A DNA stretch of 64,000 nt from positions 15,106,293 to 15,170,292 of the forward strand of contig NC_079514.1 of assembly GCF_000801105.2 (NCBI RefSeq), written 5' to 3'. How positions within the stretch are numbered: the first letter of the stretch is position 1; each line of letters opens with the position of its first letter. The notes under the pieces are model-generated. The model was not told where the DNA came from. It searched no databases and was given only the letters and a program-made list of their open reading frames with translations. The position numbers and the translations under genes are program-made. The stretch is from Raphanus sativus (lineage: Eukaryota; Streptophyta; Magnoliopsida; Brassicales; Brassicaceae). Shown piece after piece: positions 1-12,600 of this stretch.

Positions 1-1238
1 ATTAAAATTAATTAAAAATGAATAAAAACTTCTAAAAACCATTTAAATATAGACAAATATTATTTATATTTTAGTTTTAATAGAATAAATGGCTCATGCT
101 TTGTGAAATCCAAATATGGGTTTATATGCGCCATAGTTTTTGTCACAGCCTTTGGAAAATATATTACTTGTAATTTGAAAAATTCTCTGTTAGTAAGACC
201 AAGAAGAGAGAAGGTGGTGTTAATTGGTAAAAGTGTATATACATAGGAGTAATTGATGCCAAAAAAGGAGTAATAAGAGTCGTAAGAAAAGTAAATAAGA
301 ATTAAAAACAAAGAACTTGTTTTCAAGAACTTGATCAAATTGGTTTGTGATAAAACTGTTCTTTCTAGTCCAACCAGTATCTATACAAATCACAAAACAG
401 TGTAAATTGTTATAATAAAGTATAATTATTTTATTTAAACACATAATAAAGTATAAAATATCATGTAAATGCCTACAGATAAAAGAGAAAATTTTATATT
501 CTCGATGGCTTATACAAAAGTAAAAAAGAAGAAATTATTGTGCACGCATATGACAGTGAGTTGCATACAATTATTTTACACAGTATTTCGTGTATTTTCT
601 AACCTTGTTAAGCACTATTTTGTTGACATCTTAGTATCCTACAATATAAGTATATTTATTAAGAAAATTAAGAGAAAAATAAACAACTCAATTCACTTGC
701 AATCCAGCCGATTTGAGATATCCAAAAAAATCAGAAAAAGCAAAAATTCAGTATGAAAATTGAAAAGTTAGTTTAAAAATAAAACGAAAATTGAAACGTA
801 TTACTGAAACTACACCAGAAATAATAACAAAGCATCACATCTCAAAACAAATACTTATATTTTATATACACAAATAAGTACACAAACACACGCACTTTCA
901 CACGGCAAAAATAGTATTTTCTCACTGCAAGATTAAAAAGAGTTACAGATACAGTTTTATTTTATACTCATTGTTGCTCCATATCTCCCCTAAACAAGTC
1001 AAGTCACCTTTCTGTATTCACAAGTCTGCATCTTCAACCATCACTGACTTCTTCTTTACGATAACGTCATTATTAAAGATTACTTCACAAATCCTTAACC
1101 ACATACATATATCCAACTTCTAACATGAATCTCTGCATAAACAAGATTTTGAAAACTACTTCAATAAAGAAAAGCAAGTGATACATAAAAAAAGAGTTTT
1201 AAATCTGTTCTTCTTACCAGTGCAAAGGAGAGTCAAAG
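1..1238. other. AT-rich intergenic sequence and presumed MAP65-6 3' UTR
   Basis: No gene was recognised here. The part next to 1239 must include the 3' untranslated region of the minus-strand MAP65-6 gene. Overlapping minus-strand open frames of 92 and 74 codons near 60-444 have low-complexity composition, no recognised motif and no supporting splice signals, so they are not called as genes. Confidence 0.6.
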
Positions 1239-4200
1239 TCAGCCTTGGAGAGGTGAGTCTGGCTCAGAGCTATAGATCGATGTGTAAGTAGTAGAAGCAG
1301 TATCTTCCTTTTGTATGGCCACATAGTTTAAGGGAGTAGAAGCGAGTCTCCTGACTTCTTTAAAATACCCGTTTTGGCGATGATGACCCGAGTAAGATCT
1401 CGGGGTCAGAAGAAGGTCAGGTGTTGTTGTCCCCACTGAGCTTCTGCGAGGCGTGGGAGGCATTGAACCATTCCCATTGCTAATGCTGTAACCACTAGGC
1501 TTCCTGAAGCTGCTGCTTCTTCTTGGACTCGGTTTTGATCCATATATGGATTCTCTTTGGGTTAGTAGGAGATCTTGCCTCTTCTTTTGGTCCTGCCACA
1601 AGGATATATATATATTATATAGAAGTGGGAAAGCAAATTTCGAAAAATCTCCGAGTGTTTTTAAAGTGACATACCCGGTATCTTTTCTTTTCCTCTTCCT
1701 GTTGTTTCCTTGTTAACTTGTAGTCTTCTAGTATGTTAACCAACCGAACCTATAGAATGTAGTCACAAGAATCAGAGAAAAGACTATAGCTGCTTTGAAT
1801 TTTTAAAAAGAGTATTATTAACTTACACCATCATAGAGAAATGACTTGTGCGTTTCCTCTTCCCAAACTAGAGTTTTCTTAATAAGATTGTCAACCATCG
1901 CTGCAGAAAAAAAAAACATACAGAGGAGAAATGAGGTAAGGCTCTCTCTAGTTGATTTTATTTTATACATTCGAATTTGGTGGAAAGAAGTACCAGGGAT
2001 CTTATTGATTGTAACTCTGGCTCGTTCTGCACGCTTAAGGTTTACATGTCCACCTCTTCCAGCACTATAACGGTTCTCATCCTGAAACCAAAGAAAGAAT
2101 CTTTAAACACACACATTCTTTAAATAATTCTTTTTTTGTGCATTAAGCTTCTAATTAATACCAGATTATATTCTTCCAACCAGTTTTCCTCTTCACATGC
2201 AGAGAGCCAACGGTCAATTCTGTCCATGATGTCTTTACGGCTCTGTGCTTCGTCTTTAATCTTGTTTATTTCCATTTCTATATTTGCAAGAAGCTCCGAA
2301 GGTTCCACTAACCCTGGAAAAAAAAACATGGCTAATTGATAAGAGGGTTCAAAACCAAAAAGCTTAATCACTTTTTTTTTGTTATTACCAGAATCTATTA
2401 GTGCACTTGATTTCTCAGCTGAAGTGCTTGTATCAGGTTGAATATGAGTTAGTCTGCAAAGATCCTCCAACTCGGACCTTCGTTTCATCACAAGTTCCTT
2501 CATTTTGCTAGCTTTCAGTTTACTCAGATTCTCCACTTCCGCAGACACCTATTGTAACAAAGGCAAAAAAACAAAGACTCAGATCAAGAATGAGATTAAA
2601 GAAACATGAATGTGGAATAGTAGAAACAACTTCTACAAAACCTGTTCAATTGTCTCGGCTGATAGGATGCCTGGCTCAGTGATGTTAGATTCAGATGATC
2701 TCACAACATATGTTACTCTTCCAAATTTAGTTCTCTCTTCATGTGGTGTGTCCATTAGATTCCATAGCTCGAAAAGCGAAGCCACTACATCCTTCAGCTG
2801 CAATAGGAATCAATTTTGGAAACAAAAAAAAAAAGATATGATAAAATCAGTATATGACGAATAAAAGAAAAGTATTGTGCAGACACATGTATATAATAAG
2901 TACATGTTTACCTTTTGAAATCGAACTCTTCTTTCGGTTTTTAGCTTTTGGATCATGTTGTCTAGTCCTTCCAATGTGCTATCACTAATGTTTGTAGACT
3001 GCTCGTGGTCTGTCCTATGCAAGCTCGGATGAACCTCGCAGACCGTTTGACTAAAGTCAACTCCTAGGACACCGCAAAGCGTGTGCACCTCGTTGACATA
3101 ACCCAAGACTTTGTTGAGGCGATCAGACTGCACGGAAAAGAACATAAAGGCAGGTTTTGTAAGAAACTTGTTGTTCTGATCATTAGGTGTTACTGAATAT
3201 GTGATAATAAAAGCTTTCACCTTTTCCTTTTGAAGCGTGCGGAGATGTGTTTGATACTCGTTGAGTTTTCTGAGAGTCAAGTCTTGTTCTTCAAGAGTCA
3301 AGGAACTGATCATGCCCTTGTTGAGATATTCACTGTATCCTGAAATCTCTCCACTTATCTTCTCGATTTGGGCCTTTAGGTCAGAAAACTGCTTCATTCT
3401 CTCCTCTTTCTGAATCCTCAAGTCCTCAACAAGAGGGGTTACAGCTGCAAGCTTTTCTTTCAATGATTTTGAGCTTTTATCCATTTTTATCTGAGTATCA
3501 AAAAAAAACACAAAGATAAATTAATATGAGCTATATATAGTTGGAATGATAACATGAAGATAGGTTTGAACCTGGGAGTTGATGTTTAGCATTCCAAGAG
3601 CAGCCATCAAAGAAGCAACTTCAGCTTCTATAGCTGCAACAGACTGATGAAGCCTTGCCTTAGAATTTGCAGCCTCTTCAACTTTTCTTTGATAGATATG
3701 AAGACATTCTTTCTCCAATTCCATCAGCATCCTGTCTTTCTCAGCCTCACTCTCACCAATTTCAACCCATATTTTCTGTTTCATACATCCAAAAACCCAT
3801 TTTTTAGTTACAAAATAAAAACATCAACAGTTACATGTAGACCAAAAAAATAGAAATGAAAAAATCCAGAAAATTGCGATAAAACCGGGATAGTGACTAT
3901 AAATTAAAGAAACAAAAAGAGGCATGTTTTAGTCAAAATTCACAGGAACCCTTTGACCTAGAGAAGAAAAAGATGATGAAAACAAAAAAGACTAGTTCAG
4001 TTAACTTGTCTCTACTGAAAACTCATTGTGACCAAAAGATTCATCCTTTACCCCTCCCTCCCTTTGAAAGTAAAACAAACAGTGACATTATTTTCCATAA
4101 ACCGTCATCATCAAGAAAATTTAAAATAAAAATAAAAAGTAACAGAAAGGATAAAGAGGAAGAAGAAGGAACCTGAAGCTCGCGGAGAAGATTATTACAA

Positions 4201-4250
4201 GTAGTGTTTGTTTGGAAAAAGAGGGCATTGGAACTTCCAACTTCCAGCAT
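1239..4250 (-). CDS. MAP65-6: 65-kDa microtubule-associated protein, MAP65-6 orthologue
   Basis: MAP65/ASE1/PRC1-family microtubule-bundling protein; Arabidopsis MAP65-6 has been reported to associate with mitochondria. Eleven coding exons on the minus strand, all with GT-AG introns and a continuous frame: 4250-4173, 3775-3572, 3490-3221, 3127-2912, 2797-2642, 2548-2389, 2313-2162, 2081-1994, 1900-1827, 1749-1675, 1592-1239. They total 1827 nt, or 608 residues, the length I recall for Arabidopsis MAP65-6. The N terminus (MLEVGSSNALFF) and the C terminus (SSEPDSPLQG, then TGA) both match that protein. The middle is charged and coiled-coil-like, with the conserved stretch WLSACEEENWLEEYN at the end of exon 7. 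The C-terminal tail is rich in S/T-P-R sites (KPSPRRSSS, PPTPRRSS, LLTPRS), which look like proline-directed kinase targets. MAP65-7 is the closest alternative; the CYCJ18 and PAP7/PAP8 neighbours favour MAP65-6. The gene looks intact. Confidence 0.95.
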
Positions 4251-6217
4251 TTTTTTCTACCAGATTTTCAGGATCTTGAAGCAACCAAAGAGTTTTTATG
4301 TTTTCACAAAAATGGTGTGCTCAATTGAAGAAAGAAGAAAACAGAACACAACTACTTTGCAGAAACAAGAACCAGATCTGAAGCTTCAAGGTGAGAGAAA
4401 CATTATTAACTATACAAAGCATTCATAACTTTCCAGAAGAAAGAAAAAACAATACACAGAAGCAAAGTAGAGAAAGAAAGATAACAATTTCCTGATTTAT
4501 TAAGCTCAAAAAGGGGAATGAAGATAAAGAGAAAGAACAGGTAGCAAGTAAACAGAGAAGATTTAAAAACAATAATGACCTTCTTTTTAATAGAATTTAC
4601 ATTATTCGATATTATTCATTTATTTATTAATGTTATATTTATAATATACTATTCTCTTTCGCGGCAAAATACGTTAGATTGGCGTAAAGACCGACGACGG
4701 GTACGGTGCGGGTGAGTGGCGCCAGACGATAAGCGCGTGACCAATTAATTGCGCGTGGATGATCTACTCCAATTAAAATTGAAGAGTGAGTGTCACGCGA
4801 GTTCCGTGAAGAGTGAGTTAGAATTTATGTCGTGTAGTGGTGATAGAAGAAGAGTCACTGACATAAGTAGCTGTGTTTTGACGGTGAAGTCTATTCTTTA
4901 CGATAACATTTTGTTTTATGTTTAAAATATACGATTCTTTACTGAATATGTTTTCTGTAATATGATTTTTTTTCACGGATCATATTACTATATAAAAGAT
5001 TGGGGTAGCTAATTCATTTGGCAAAGTAGGTAGACAAGTTATAATATTATGCACAATTTAATATTCCGTGCATAAAAGCAGTGTTTAAGAATTTGTTTAA
5101 ACAATACTGGATAGGGTCTACTACTAACTAATTAGTAAGTGATTTGTTTTTTTTTGATATACTGTCATTTAGTTTGTTAATGTAATAGTTTGAGATATAA
5201 TGTTTAATATCGGTTTAATATTTTCTTTTCATTTTCTGTAAGAAATAATTATACAAGTATTGATTAGATGTCCAAACCGATTAAAAGTAAATAAACAATG
5301 CATGCAGTTATGCATATACATATTAAAATACTGATTAGATGTCCATATTTCGAATGTTGCACATTGTATTCGAAATCAAACATTACATATATACTCTAGA
5401 TAACTTTTACTAATTGGTTGCAGTAATAATTTTTTTTTTGTAACTTACAGTAATTGGTTGCAGTAATAATATTTGGGTGTCATAAATAGCGTCCGTATAG
5501 AAACTGTTCCTGTCTAGGCTATTTGCATAGACAACCAAATAATTATCATGAAAAAATTACTAATTTACTTGTTTAAAAAGTTACTGTAGTTTACTATAGA
5601 AGAGGAGGACATGTTATTATTGTTACTAGTGGATTAACTCGTTTAATTAAAGATGATGATGATATATACGTACCCCCTTGATAACGAGAAAGATGCTAAT
5701 CAGGTCTAATCAAACGGGTGGTCACTCATTGCTTTTCTTCTCCTCCACGAGTTTCATCAAGAAAGTAGTAGTCTCTTTTTAAAATTTTAATCAGCAACTT
5801 TTGTTAGTTCCCTATCCCATTCATATGCAAACATTATTATTGCTCCACATACCAACTAATCAAAATGCTTGTCACTATATGTATGTATATATTATATTCA
5901 TTTAGCAAATATCGGAGTTAATATATGTAAAACTAAAAAAGAACTCAGGAAGCATTCTTTTCTATATTCGAGTAGTTAGCATCTACGTATCTTCAATAAT
6001 ACGTATTGGATTACTTTATAAAAAACCAGAACCACATCCATAATCTTTACTAGAACATTTGATTTTTTTTTCTTTTCGTTTTATGTATCTCCGAATTTAA
6101 TACCGCATGTGTGAGAAACTGAATATGAAAAGTCAACGTCGTGCTGGATACAGTCGTGATACGATTATGAAGGAAACATTATCACTTTAAAAAGTTTTTA
6201 TCAAAGAAAGAAAGGTA
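4251..6217. other. MAP65-6 upstream region
   Basis: This holds the 5' leader and promoter of the minus-strand MAP65-6 gene, then AT-rich intergenic DNA. No other gene was recognised. A 20-bp direct repeat (TAATTGGTTGCAGTAATAAT) occurs at 5411-5430 and 5451-5470, separated by a 20-bp T-rich spacer; this may be a small local duplication. Confidence 0.55.
4657..4669 (-). promoter_or_regulatory. Candidate E2F site upstream of MAP65-6
   Basis: The sequence TTTCGCGGCAAAA contains the E2F consensus TTTSSCGS on both strands (TTTCGCGG forward, TTTGCCGC reverse), about 407 bp upstream of the MAP65-6 start codon. The surrounding DNA is AT-rich, so the GC core stands out. E2F sites are typical of cell-cycle-regulated plant promoters. 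Function is inferred from the motif only. Confidence 0.35.
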
Positions 6218-6449
6218 CTCCCTCTGTTTTTTAAAGATAGATGTTTTAGAAAAATAAATTGTTTCATAAAGATGTATTTTTTATATTTCCTATACAAAAA
6301 TTGCAAATTTCAATAAAATTGATTGAATTTATTGAAAGACTATTGATTAAAATGCATTGGAATTTGATAATTTCTAAAAATGATGTATAGTTAATGTGTT
6401 TTCTTAATATGTGTGAAAACACCAAAACATACATCTTTAAAAAAGGGAG
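6218..6449. mobile_element. Stowaway-like MITE
   Basis: A 232-bp element starts CTCCCTCTGTTTTT and ends AAAAAAGGGAG. It has the characteristic Stowaway (Tc1/mariner-type) termini and is flanked by TA dinucleotides at 6216-6217 and 6450-6451. The interior is AT-rich and has no coding capacity. Confidence 0.8.
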
Positions 6450-6778
6450 TAGTTAGTTAGTTAATCACATGATTCATTATACATAATAATTATATCATGA
6501 AACACAAGCAATAAAGAACTGATAAAATTGATGATGAGATTTAACACTGTTAAGGGGTATTAAATCACTATAATGTTGTGGAAAGCCCCTTAGGATGCCA
6601 CTAGGATTAATCATCTAATCATTCCTTCTAATCATATACCTATCTAGTCGTTGGATATGATAATCAATATGGCACACCCAATTCACAACTCAACGATCCT
6701 AAATTATTGGTTGTTTGAAAATAAAAATAAACGCTAAATTCAAAAATTCTCCAAGTTGGAAAGGTCAAATAGTTATTT

Positions 6779-6918
6779 TGTTTATGGATGTCCAGCCCAT
6801 TAGATATTTACTTGTAATCTTGGCCCGTTTATGGCCCATTGTATTTAGGCCCATGTCGCCATGTATTTCCTATATAAGGAACACTTTGATTCAATAATAA
6901 AATAGAGTTTTCACAACA
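6779..6918 (+). repeat. Left LTR of the Copia-type element
   Basis: It is 139/140 identical to 12461-12600 by eye and ends TTTTCACAACA. The following CGTTATCAGCACGAG probably marks the primer binding site region; I cannot name the tRNA. Confidence 0.85.
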
Positions 6919-7005
6919 CGTTATCAGCACGAGAGCTCTGACAAAACCCTGAATGAATTTCGAAACCCCTTTTCCCAGCAACCACCATAAACCCTAGAAA
7001 TCAGA

Positions 7006-7345
7006 CGAAACTTCAAAACACCGTATCTCCTCAACCCGACGGATCCAGACGACGAGCCACCTATCAAATTCAAGATCTCGACGAGACGAATCCAACGCCG
7101 TCGACCTCATCGCAATCCGATACCGGACGCGTTCTCACGAGCTATTACAAGAACCACCGTCAACTTGATTCAAAACCCTAATTCGGACGCAACTTCAAAT
7201 TGACGTATCTCTCAAACCATAAGGAGTTAGCCGACGTTCCATATATCAAATTGAAGCTCTCGACGAGAAGAATCCAGCTCCGCAAACCTCGTCTCAATCC
7301 GACTTCAGACGCGTTCTCCACCTCCGTTTCAATCCGCGTTGACAA
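7006..7345 (+). repeat. Tandem duplication in the Copia leader, period about 182 bp
   Basis: Two related segments (about 7006-7186 and 7187-7345) share several blocks in the same order: CTTCAAA, GTATCTC, ATATCAAATT/CTATCAAATT, CTCGACGAGA, AATCCA and ACGCGTTCTC. They diverge more than the LTRs do. The open frames crossing this region are GC-rich leader sequence, not recognised proteins. Confidence 0.6.
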
Positions 7346-7889
7346 TTTCCTTTTTACTAAAGGAAACCCTAGCTGTCTTTCCATTCTCATCCGACCAGCA
7401 CACATACTGACCATCCGACGAATTGATCAGCACCCGATAAGCCACCAGACGATCCGACAGTTCATCCAACAGCCGGTAGAGGTTCCGGACGATCCGATCA
7501 GCCCGTTCCTTGCTCGCGATAGATGTTCAAGCCGTTCGCGGTTTTCCTCTCCTCTATCTAGGTGGTCCAGTTTCAGATTCTCTCCAATCTAAAGGTAAAT
7601 AAAATATGAAACACCCTTTGGAACCATATCAAAACGAATTTGGTTGTTTGTTAAAGGATTGAACATTAAAATTTGATGAACCTAAAAAACCTAGGACAAT
7701 TGAATCCCTAAATAAATTTGAGGAATTAGGATTTGGTTTAGTTCTCCCATTAAGTTGCTAGATCAAACTGTCATTAGGTTGTTAGAAGCACAAATATTCC
7801 TTATTCAATAAGAGATTGATTAAATCAATTAAAACCAAAACACTAAGTGTTTTGGTCGATCATAAACATAATTATGATCGATTTATTAT

Positions 7890-7906
7890 AAACCCTAGAA
7901 ACTTAC

Positions 7907-7946
<40 letters not shown>

Positions 7947-8110
7947 TTATATTTTCAGAATATTTCTAGAAAATGAAACTTCCTATTTTCTGAAACTTAC
8001 TATAAAAGGAAACTTTCTATTTTTAGAAACTTACTATAAAAGGAAACTTTCTATTTTCAGAAAATTTATATTTTCAGAAACGTTCTATGAAAGGAAAAAC
8101 TTTATATTTT
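7890..8110 (+). repeat. Poly(A) run and short tandem repeats
   Basis: A run of 35 A residues (7910-7944) is followed by several imperfect copies of a roughly 36-bp unit containing GAAACTTACTATAAAAGG and CTTTCTATTTT. It lies inside the Copia element. Confidence 0.75.
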
Positions 8111-8649
8111 AGACATATATCTAAGCCGTGTGACTTGTTTATTAGGAAATCATTAACCGATTGTTTGCTTGATCACACGATTTATATGATTGATTTTCTT
8201 ATAAAGATTGAGTGATATATAATATGAGATGTCGAAAATCAACTTGGATTATGCTGTCATAAATCTCTAAAGAGATAATCATTTAAAATGTGCACTGGAT
8301 ACCGAGGTTATCCTAAAGTCAAAAGGACTTGGTGAATGAATCACATAAGGCGATATTGCCAAACGAGAAAGATTGATACATGGCAATATTAGTTATTAGC
8401 CACCATCTAAATGAGAGTCTAAAGAAATCAGTATCCTAGTAAAGAAAATCCACTAGAACTTTGGACCGCCTTACAGCGGAGATATGATCACCATAAAACG
8501 GTGCTATTACCAAAGGATAAAATTTGAGTGGAAGAACCTGAGATTTCAATACTATAAGTCTGTGGATGAATACAACTCGGTTCTGTTTAAGATAGTTTCA
8601 ATGTTGAAACAATGTGGTGAAGAAGTAACTGAACAAGACTTTCTCTAAT

Positions 8650-9260
8650 GTGTTACTGCAACAGCAGTATAGAGAAAGAGGTTTCACCACCTATACTGAT
8701 TTGATCTCCTGTTTACTATTGGCTGAGACCAATAATGAGTTATTAATGAGAAACAGTGAGATGAGACCTCCCGGTACAAAATCATTACCCGACATTTCTA
8801 GGCTGACTTTGGAGCCTAAGAAAGAAAGTAATCTCGTCCAGCACAACAACCATTCCGGCCCTAGCCGTGGGAAAGGTTATGGACGAGGTCGTGACACATT
8901 TAAGACACATGGGCGAGGACGAGGCCGTAGTACCACACCCGGTTTTAGCTGTGGTCGAGGTCGAGGTCGAAGTGTGTCTTTTAAACCTTAAATAAAATCT
9001 TATTTGTGTCACAAATGTGGTATGGGTAATCACTGGGCAAATAATTGCCAAACTCCAAAGCACTTGTATGAGCTTTACATAGAGAGTTTGAAGAAAAATC
9101 GGGAAGCCAACATGGCTTACCGAGATGGTGAAGATGACATGGATCATGACCATACTGATCAAATAGAGTATGAAACTCATGAAAAAGAAAATGATCAGAT
9201 GGATTATGAGACTTCAGATGCCTTGAAAAAAAAATCTCGACATCAAAACTCTATGATATA
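8650..9260 (+). pseudogene. Copia gag remnant with CCHC zinc knuckle
   Basis: An open frame of 113 codons (8650-8991) ends at an in-frame TAA. The same frame resumes immediately and encodes a CX2CX4HX4C knuckle at 9007-9048 (CHKCGMGNHWANNC). Upstream of the knuckle is a basic RG-rich stretch (GRGRDTFKTHGRGRGR), usual in Copia gag. The downstream part is acidic (DGEDDMDHDHTDQ). The stop between the halves and the lack of a downstream pol frame show that it is defective. Confidence 0.75.
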
Positions 9261-12200
9261 GATAAGAGTATATATGAGTTTATAAATAAGAGTATAGTCA
9301 CTCGGCCAAGGCATTATATACACCCAATAAAAAACTCATTGAGTTATAAAGATTTAAAAATGAGTGGTTTCCGCATTGAACCAATGGGCAAAATGAAACA
9401 AAAGTTCCTTCAGATATATGAGAACAGAAAAATTGCCCAAGACCATAGAAAATGGTCGAGACTATACCTGCATTCTCTACTGATCTAGACTATGCCAAGG
9501 ATCAGTATGATAAAGGCACAGGGCCTAGGTAACCAGATTGGTTGACCTACGAAATTAAACACTTTATGGCATGACCGGATTAGCCATCCTAGTCCAAACT
9601 TGATGCAAAGTTTAATATTACAAAGGCACAAAGAGTTATCCCATAGAAATCTCACGTTGTGAAACATGTACACAAGGGAAACTCATGAGGCTCAATTGTC
9701 CCAAGCATCACGAAATGGCATAATGGTTTAGTGTGCTTACACAAACAAATTTATAGCATGTTCATGAGGGGGAGAATACACACCCCGTGTGGTCCATGAC
9801 CATACTATAAAAACATGAACATGATAGCCAAACAGAATGTGATAGCCTGGCCAAACAGGCCATAAGATATAAGAGCTTGGTCGAACAGACCATAACCTAT
9901 AAGGTTCAGACTTTCAAAGTCTATAAGCTTGGAGACATTATGGATTTACATGTATGAAAGATAAGATGCATCAGGCCATATAAAGTGAGCATAGATATTC
10001 CCATCTAATAATTATAAAGGGTCATGATCCAGACATACACCATCGTAAGATATTATGTATAGACCACCACAATAATATGTGCCGTCTAGGATGGAACCTC
10101 ATAAGAAGATGAAATAAGATTGGGAATATATGTTGGATATGAGAATGTCTTCCTCCCACGATTTTATAAGAGACCTTGAGCCAAAATATGGGTGATCAGA
10201 TTAAGGCCAGGTTTACGGATTACATGATGAATCCGACTATCCAACATCAGGGGGAGAAAGAAATAAGCTGGTACAAGTATAAAGAGAAATGGAATGGTAT
10301 TAACCATCCTTGTCTTGGCAAGATCCTCGGACCAGAGAATATGATTTAAGACATCCAAAGAAAGATCATACAAAGCTAGCTAAAAGAATGCCAGACAGAT
10401 TAGACCCGAAAAAAAAGAAAAAGAATGACTAAGTCATACCAGCTTAAGCACCACGAAATTAATGTCCTAGAAGAGACATAATCAAGTTTCTATAGAGTCT
10501 AAAGATAGACCAATATGTTCCATAAGATAAGGAACCTCGGAAATAAAAAGAAAGGTGCAAATAAATGACATATCCGAGGTCATAAGGGAAACCAGACCAG
10601 ACATTTAGATAAGGCTGCGCAGCTGAACATCTAAGATACCAGACCATGTAGTTTGGGACGCCAAACTGCAAGGTAATAAAGGTTCTTAGTAAGAATGAAA
10701 TCTCTAATCGATTAGTTCATGTCTGGAACACAATGGAACACTATAAAAGAAGTGTCGACACATACATACACAAAAGATAAAGATGCATAAGAAAATAGCA
10801 CTTGAGTTTAAAAGATATAAGCGAGGATCAGAACCCACGAGAATACAAGAATGCATTCATAGAATAAAAGAAATTGTGGGGGTTTAAGAAAGATTCAAAG
10901 AATCTATAAAAGAGATGGGTGTATTGGCCATATATAGAAACACCATCTGATAAGATAAAACCAGTGAAAAATGGGTCCTGTGTGGGAAAGGAAAAGAAAT
11001 CGTGAGACATGGACTAAGGTGTTCATATTCCTATTTAAAGCATTCAAGGAATGGCTTGATTACACAAGGATACTCACAAAGACCAAGGAACATATTATAA
11101 GGAGATATACTCCTATGTGGTGGATGCTACTACAAATTCGAAAGTGATAAAGGTCTGGATATAAGAAAAGAGAAATGTAGTAAGCAGCATGATTGATCAC
11201 TGGATAAAGAAATGATAAAAGTATCAGAAAGATGAGAAAAGAAATTCTCATAGAATAGTTTTGTTCCTAAGCTATTCATGGACTGAAACGAAAGGCAGAT
11301 GCATATAAAGCATATAATGCATGTAAAGGATAAGACTAAGTAATACTTAGTGAAAGGAGTTCTACAAGAACGTCCCTGAACAGTCCATGCATATATTATG
11401 AAGGAAATTCCTTGTGTTCATACTTAAAGAAATGATGATTAGATCGACTGATTCTTGGACAGGCTATGATAAGAATACAATGATCTATAGTGGAGATGAT
11501 AGCCATGAATATGTATTGAGATCTATGATCCAAAGTACCGAGAATAGAATGTGATATGGTCAAAAGAGAATAAGAGGATGAATCCATCAGATTAACGACC
11601 AAAGATCCATATCAACTAGGATCACGTCCGACCTAGTTCGATCTTGTTCCGACTAAACTGGTTCCAGTAACCACTATATTCAGATCGTGGTATGGCTATG
11701 GACAAGGCATGTGTCCTTGGTCCAGGAAAGACTTTATGTAAGTACTTTTAAGGCTTATGCACATCCGACCAAAGTGCAATGTATTGGTATGATTGGCGCC
11801 TTGATTTGGAAAAGCCATACTAGGTCGGATAAGTTTTATGGATATGTTCAGACCATAAGACATTGATACTAAAGCCATACACGTCCCCCTGCTATAAGTG
11901 TCATTGACACCTTTACTTAGACAAGTTTGGCATGTCGGAACATGAGACAATATGGGACATGATCAATATATCCTAAGTTACCTTCTAATGAATTAAAAGT
12001 TTGAGATTGATTTATACTAACCAAACCCAAAAGAAAAGGGATTGTTTGGTTTTAATAAATGTTACAGGTTTATACAAGGTCTCAAATAGGTTATACACAT
12101 TTGGAGAATGATGAAGAAGCACAAAGTACTACAAGTTCAGTCATGAGAAATGTTAGCCGACTTCTTCATCATGTCTACACCAACTACACATCTATGAAGT

Positions 12201-12446
12201 CTACCTATCCGTTTGGGACATGGCAACAGAAGGACCAGTTCAAGACTTGGCGCCCATGAAGCTAAACCATCAAAGTGTCCATGCGCCAGACTTGAAGAAC
12301 GGAGGTCCAGAACAGGGGGAGTAGTGTGTGTTGTACTCTTTTTCCTTCACTTCGGTTTTGTCCCACTGGGTTTTCCGAGTAAGGTTTTAATGAGGCAACA
12401 TTAAGCACACTACAAGCTCTATATGGTTCTGGCATCCAAGGGGAAA

Positions 12447-12600
12447 TGTTATGAATATTATGTTTATGGATGTCCAGCCCATTAGATATTTACTTGTAAT
12501 CTTGGCCCGTTTATGGCCCATTGTATTTAGGTCCATGTCGCCATGTATTTCCTATATAAGGAACACTTTGATTCAATAATAAAATAGAGTTTTCACAACA
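12447..12600 (+). repeat. Right LTR of the Copia-type element
   Basis: It begins with TGTTATGAAT directly after a purine tract and ends ACAACA. The last 140 bp match the left LTR. The first 14 bp have no clear counterpart at the left end, so the left edge was probably trimmed or rearranged. Confidence 0.75.

Larger units (their letters stand above)
6779..12600 (+). mobile_element. Decayed Copia-type LTR retrotransposon
   Basis: Two direct repeats of 140 bp (6779-6918 and 12461-12600) differ at one base by eye (C/T in the stretch TATTTAGGYCCATG). Between them lie a leader, a broken gag with a zinc knuckle, fragments resembling the GAG-pre-integrase region (around 9560-9670), and a Copia-like 3' end with a purine tract (CCAAGGGGAAA) just before 12447. 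At the right side the LTR can be extended to a TG at 12447; the outermost bases of the left copy differ, and no target duplication is visible. No intact RT, integrase or RNase H was found. The LTR has a TATA-like box (CTATATAAGG), a poly(A)-signal-like AATAATAAAA and several TGGGCC/T motifs. Confidence 0.85.

Noticed and set aside
60..444. Two overlapping minus-strand open frames (92 and 74 codons)
   Set aside because: Low-complexity hydrophobic composition, no motif, no splice support and no conserved neighbour; probably chance frames in AT-rich DNA.
7178..7592. 130-codon plus-strand and 78-codon minus-strand frames in the Copia leader
   Set aside because: They lie in a GC-richer duplicated leader, mirror each other on opposite strands and match no gag motif.
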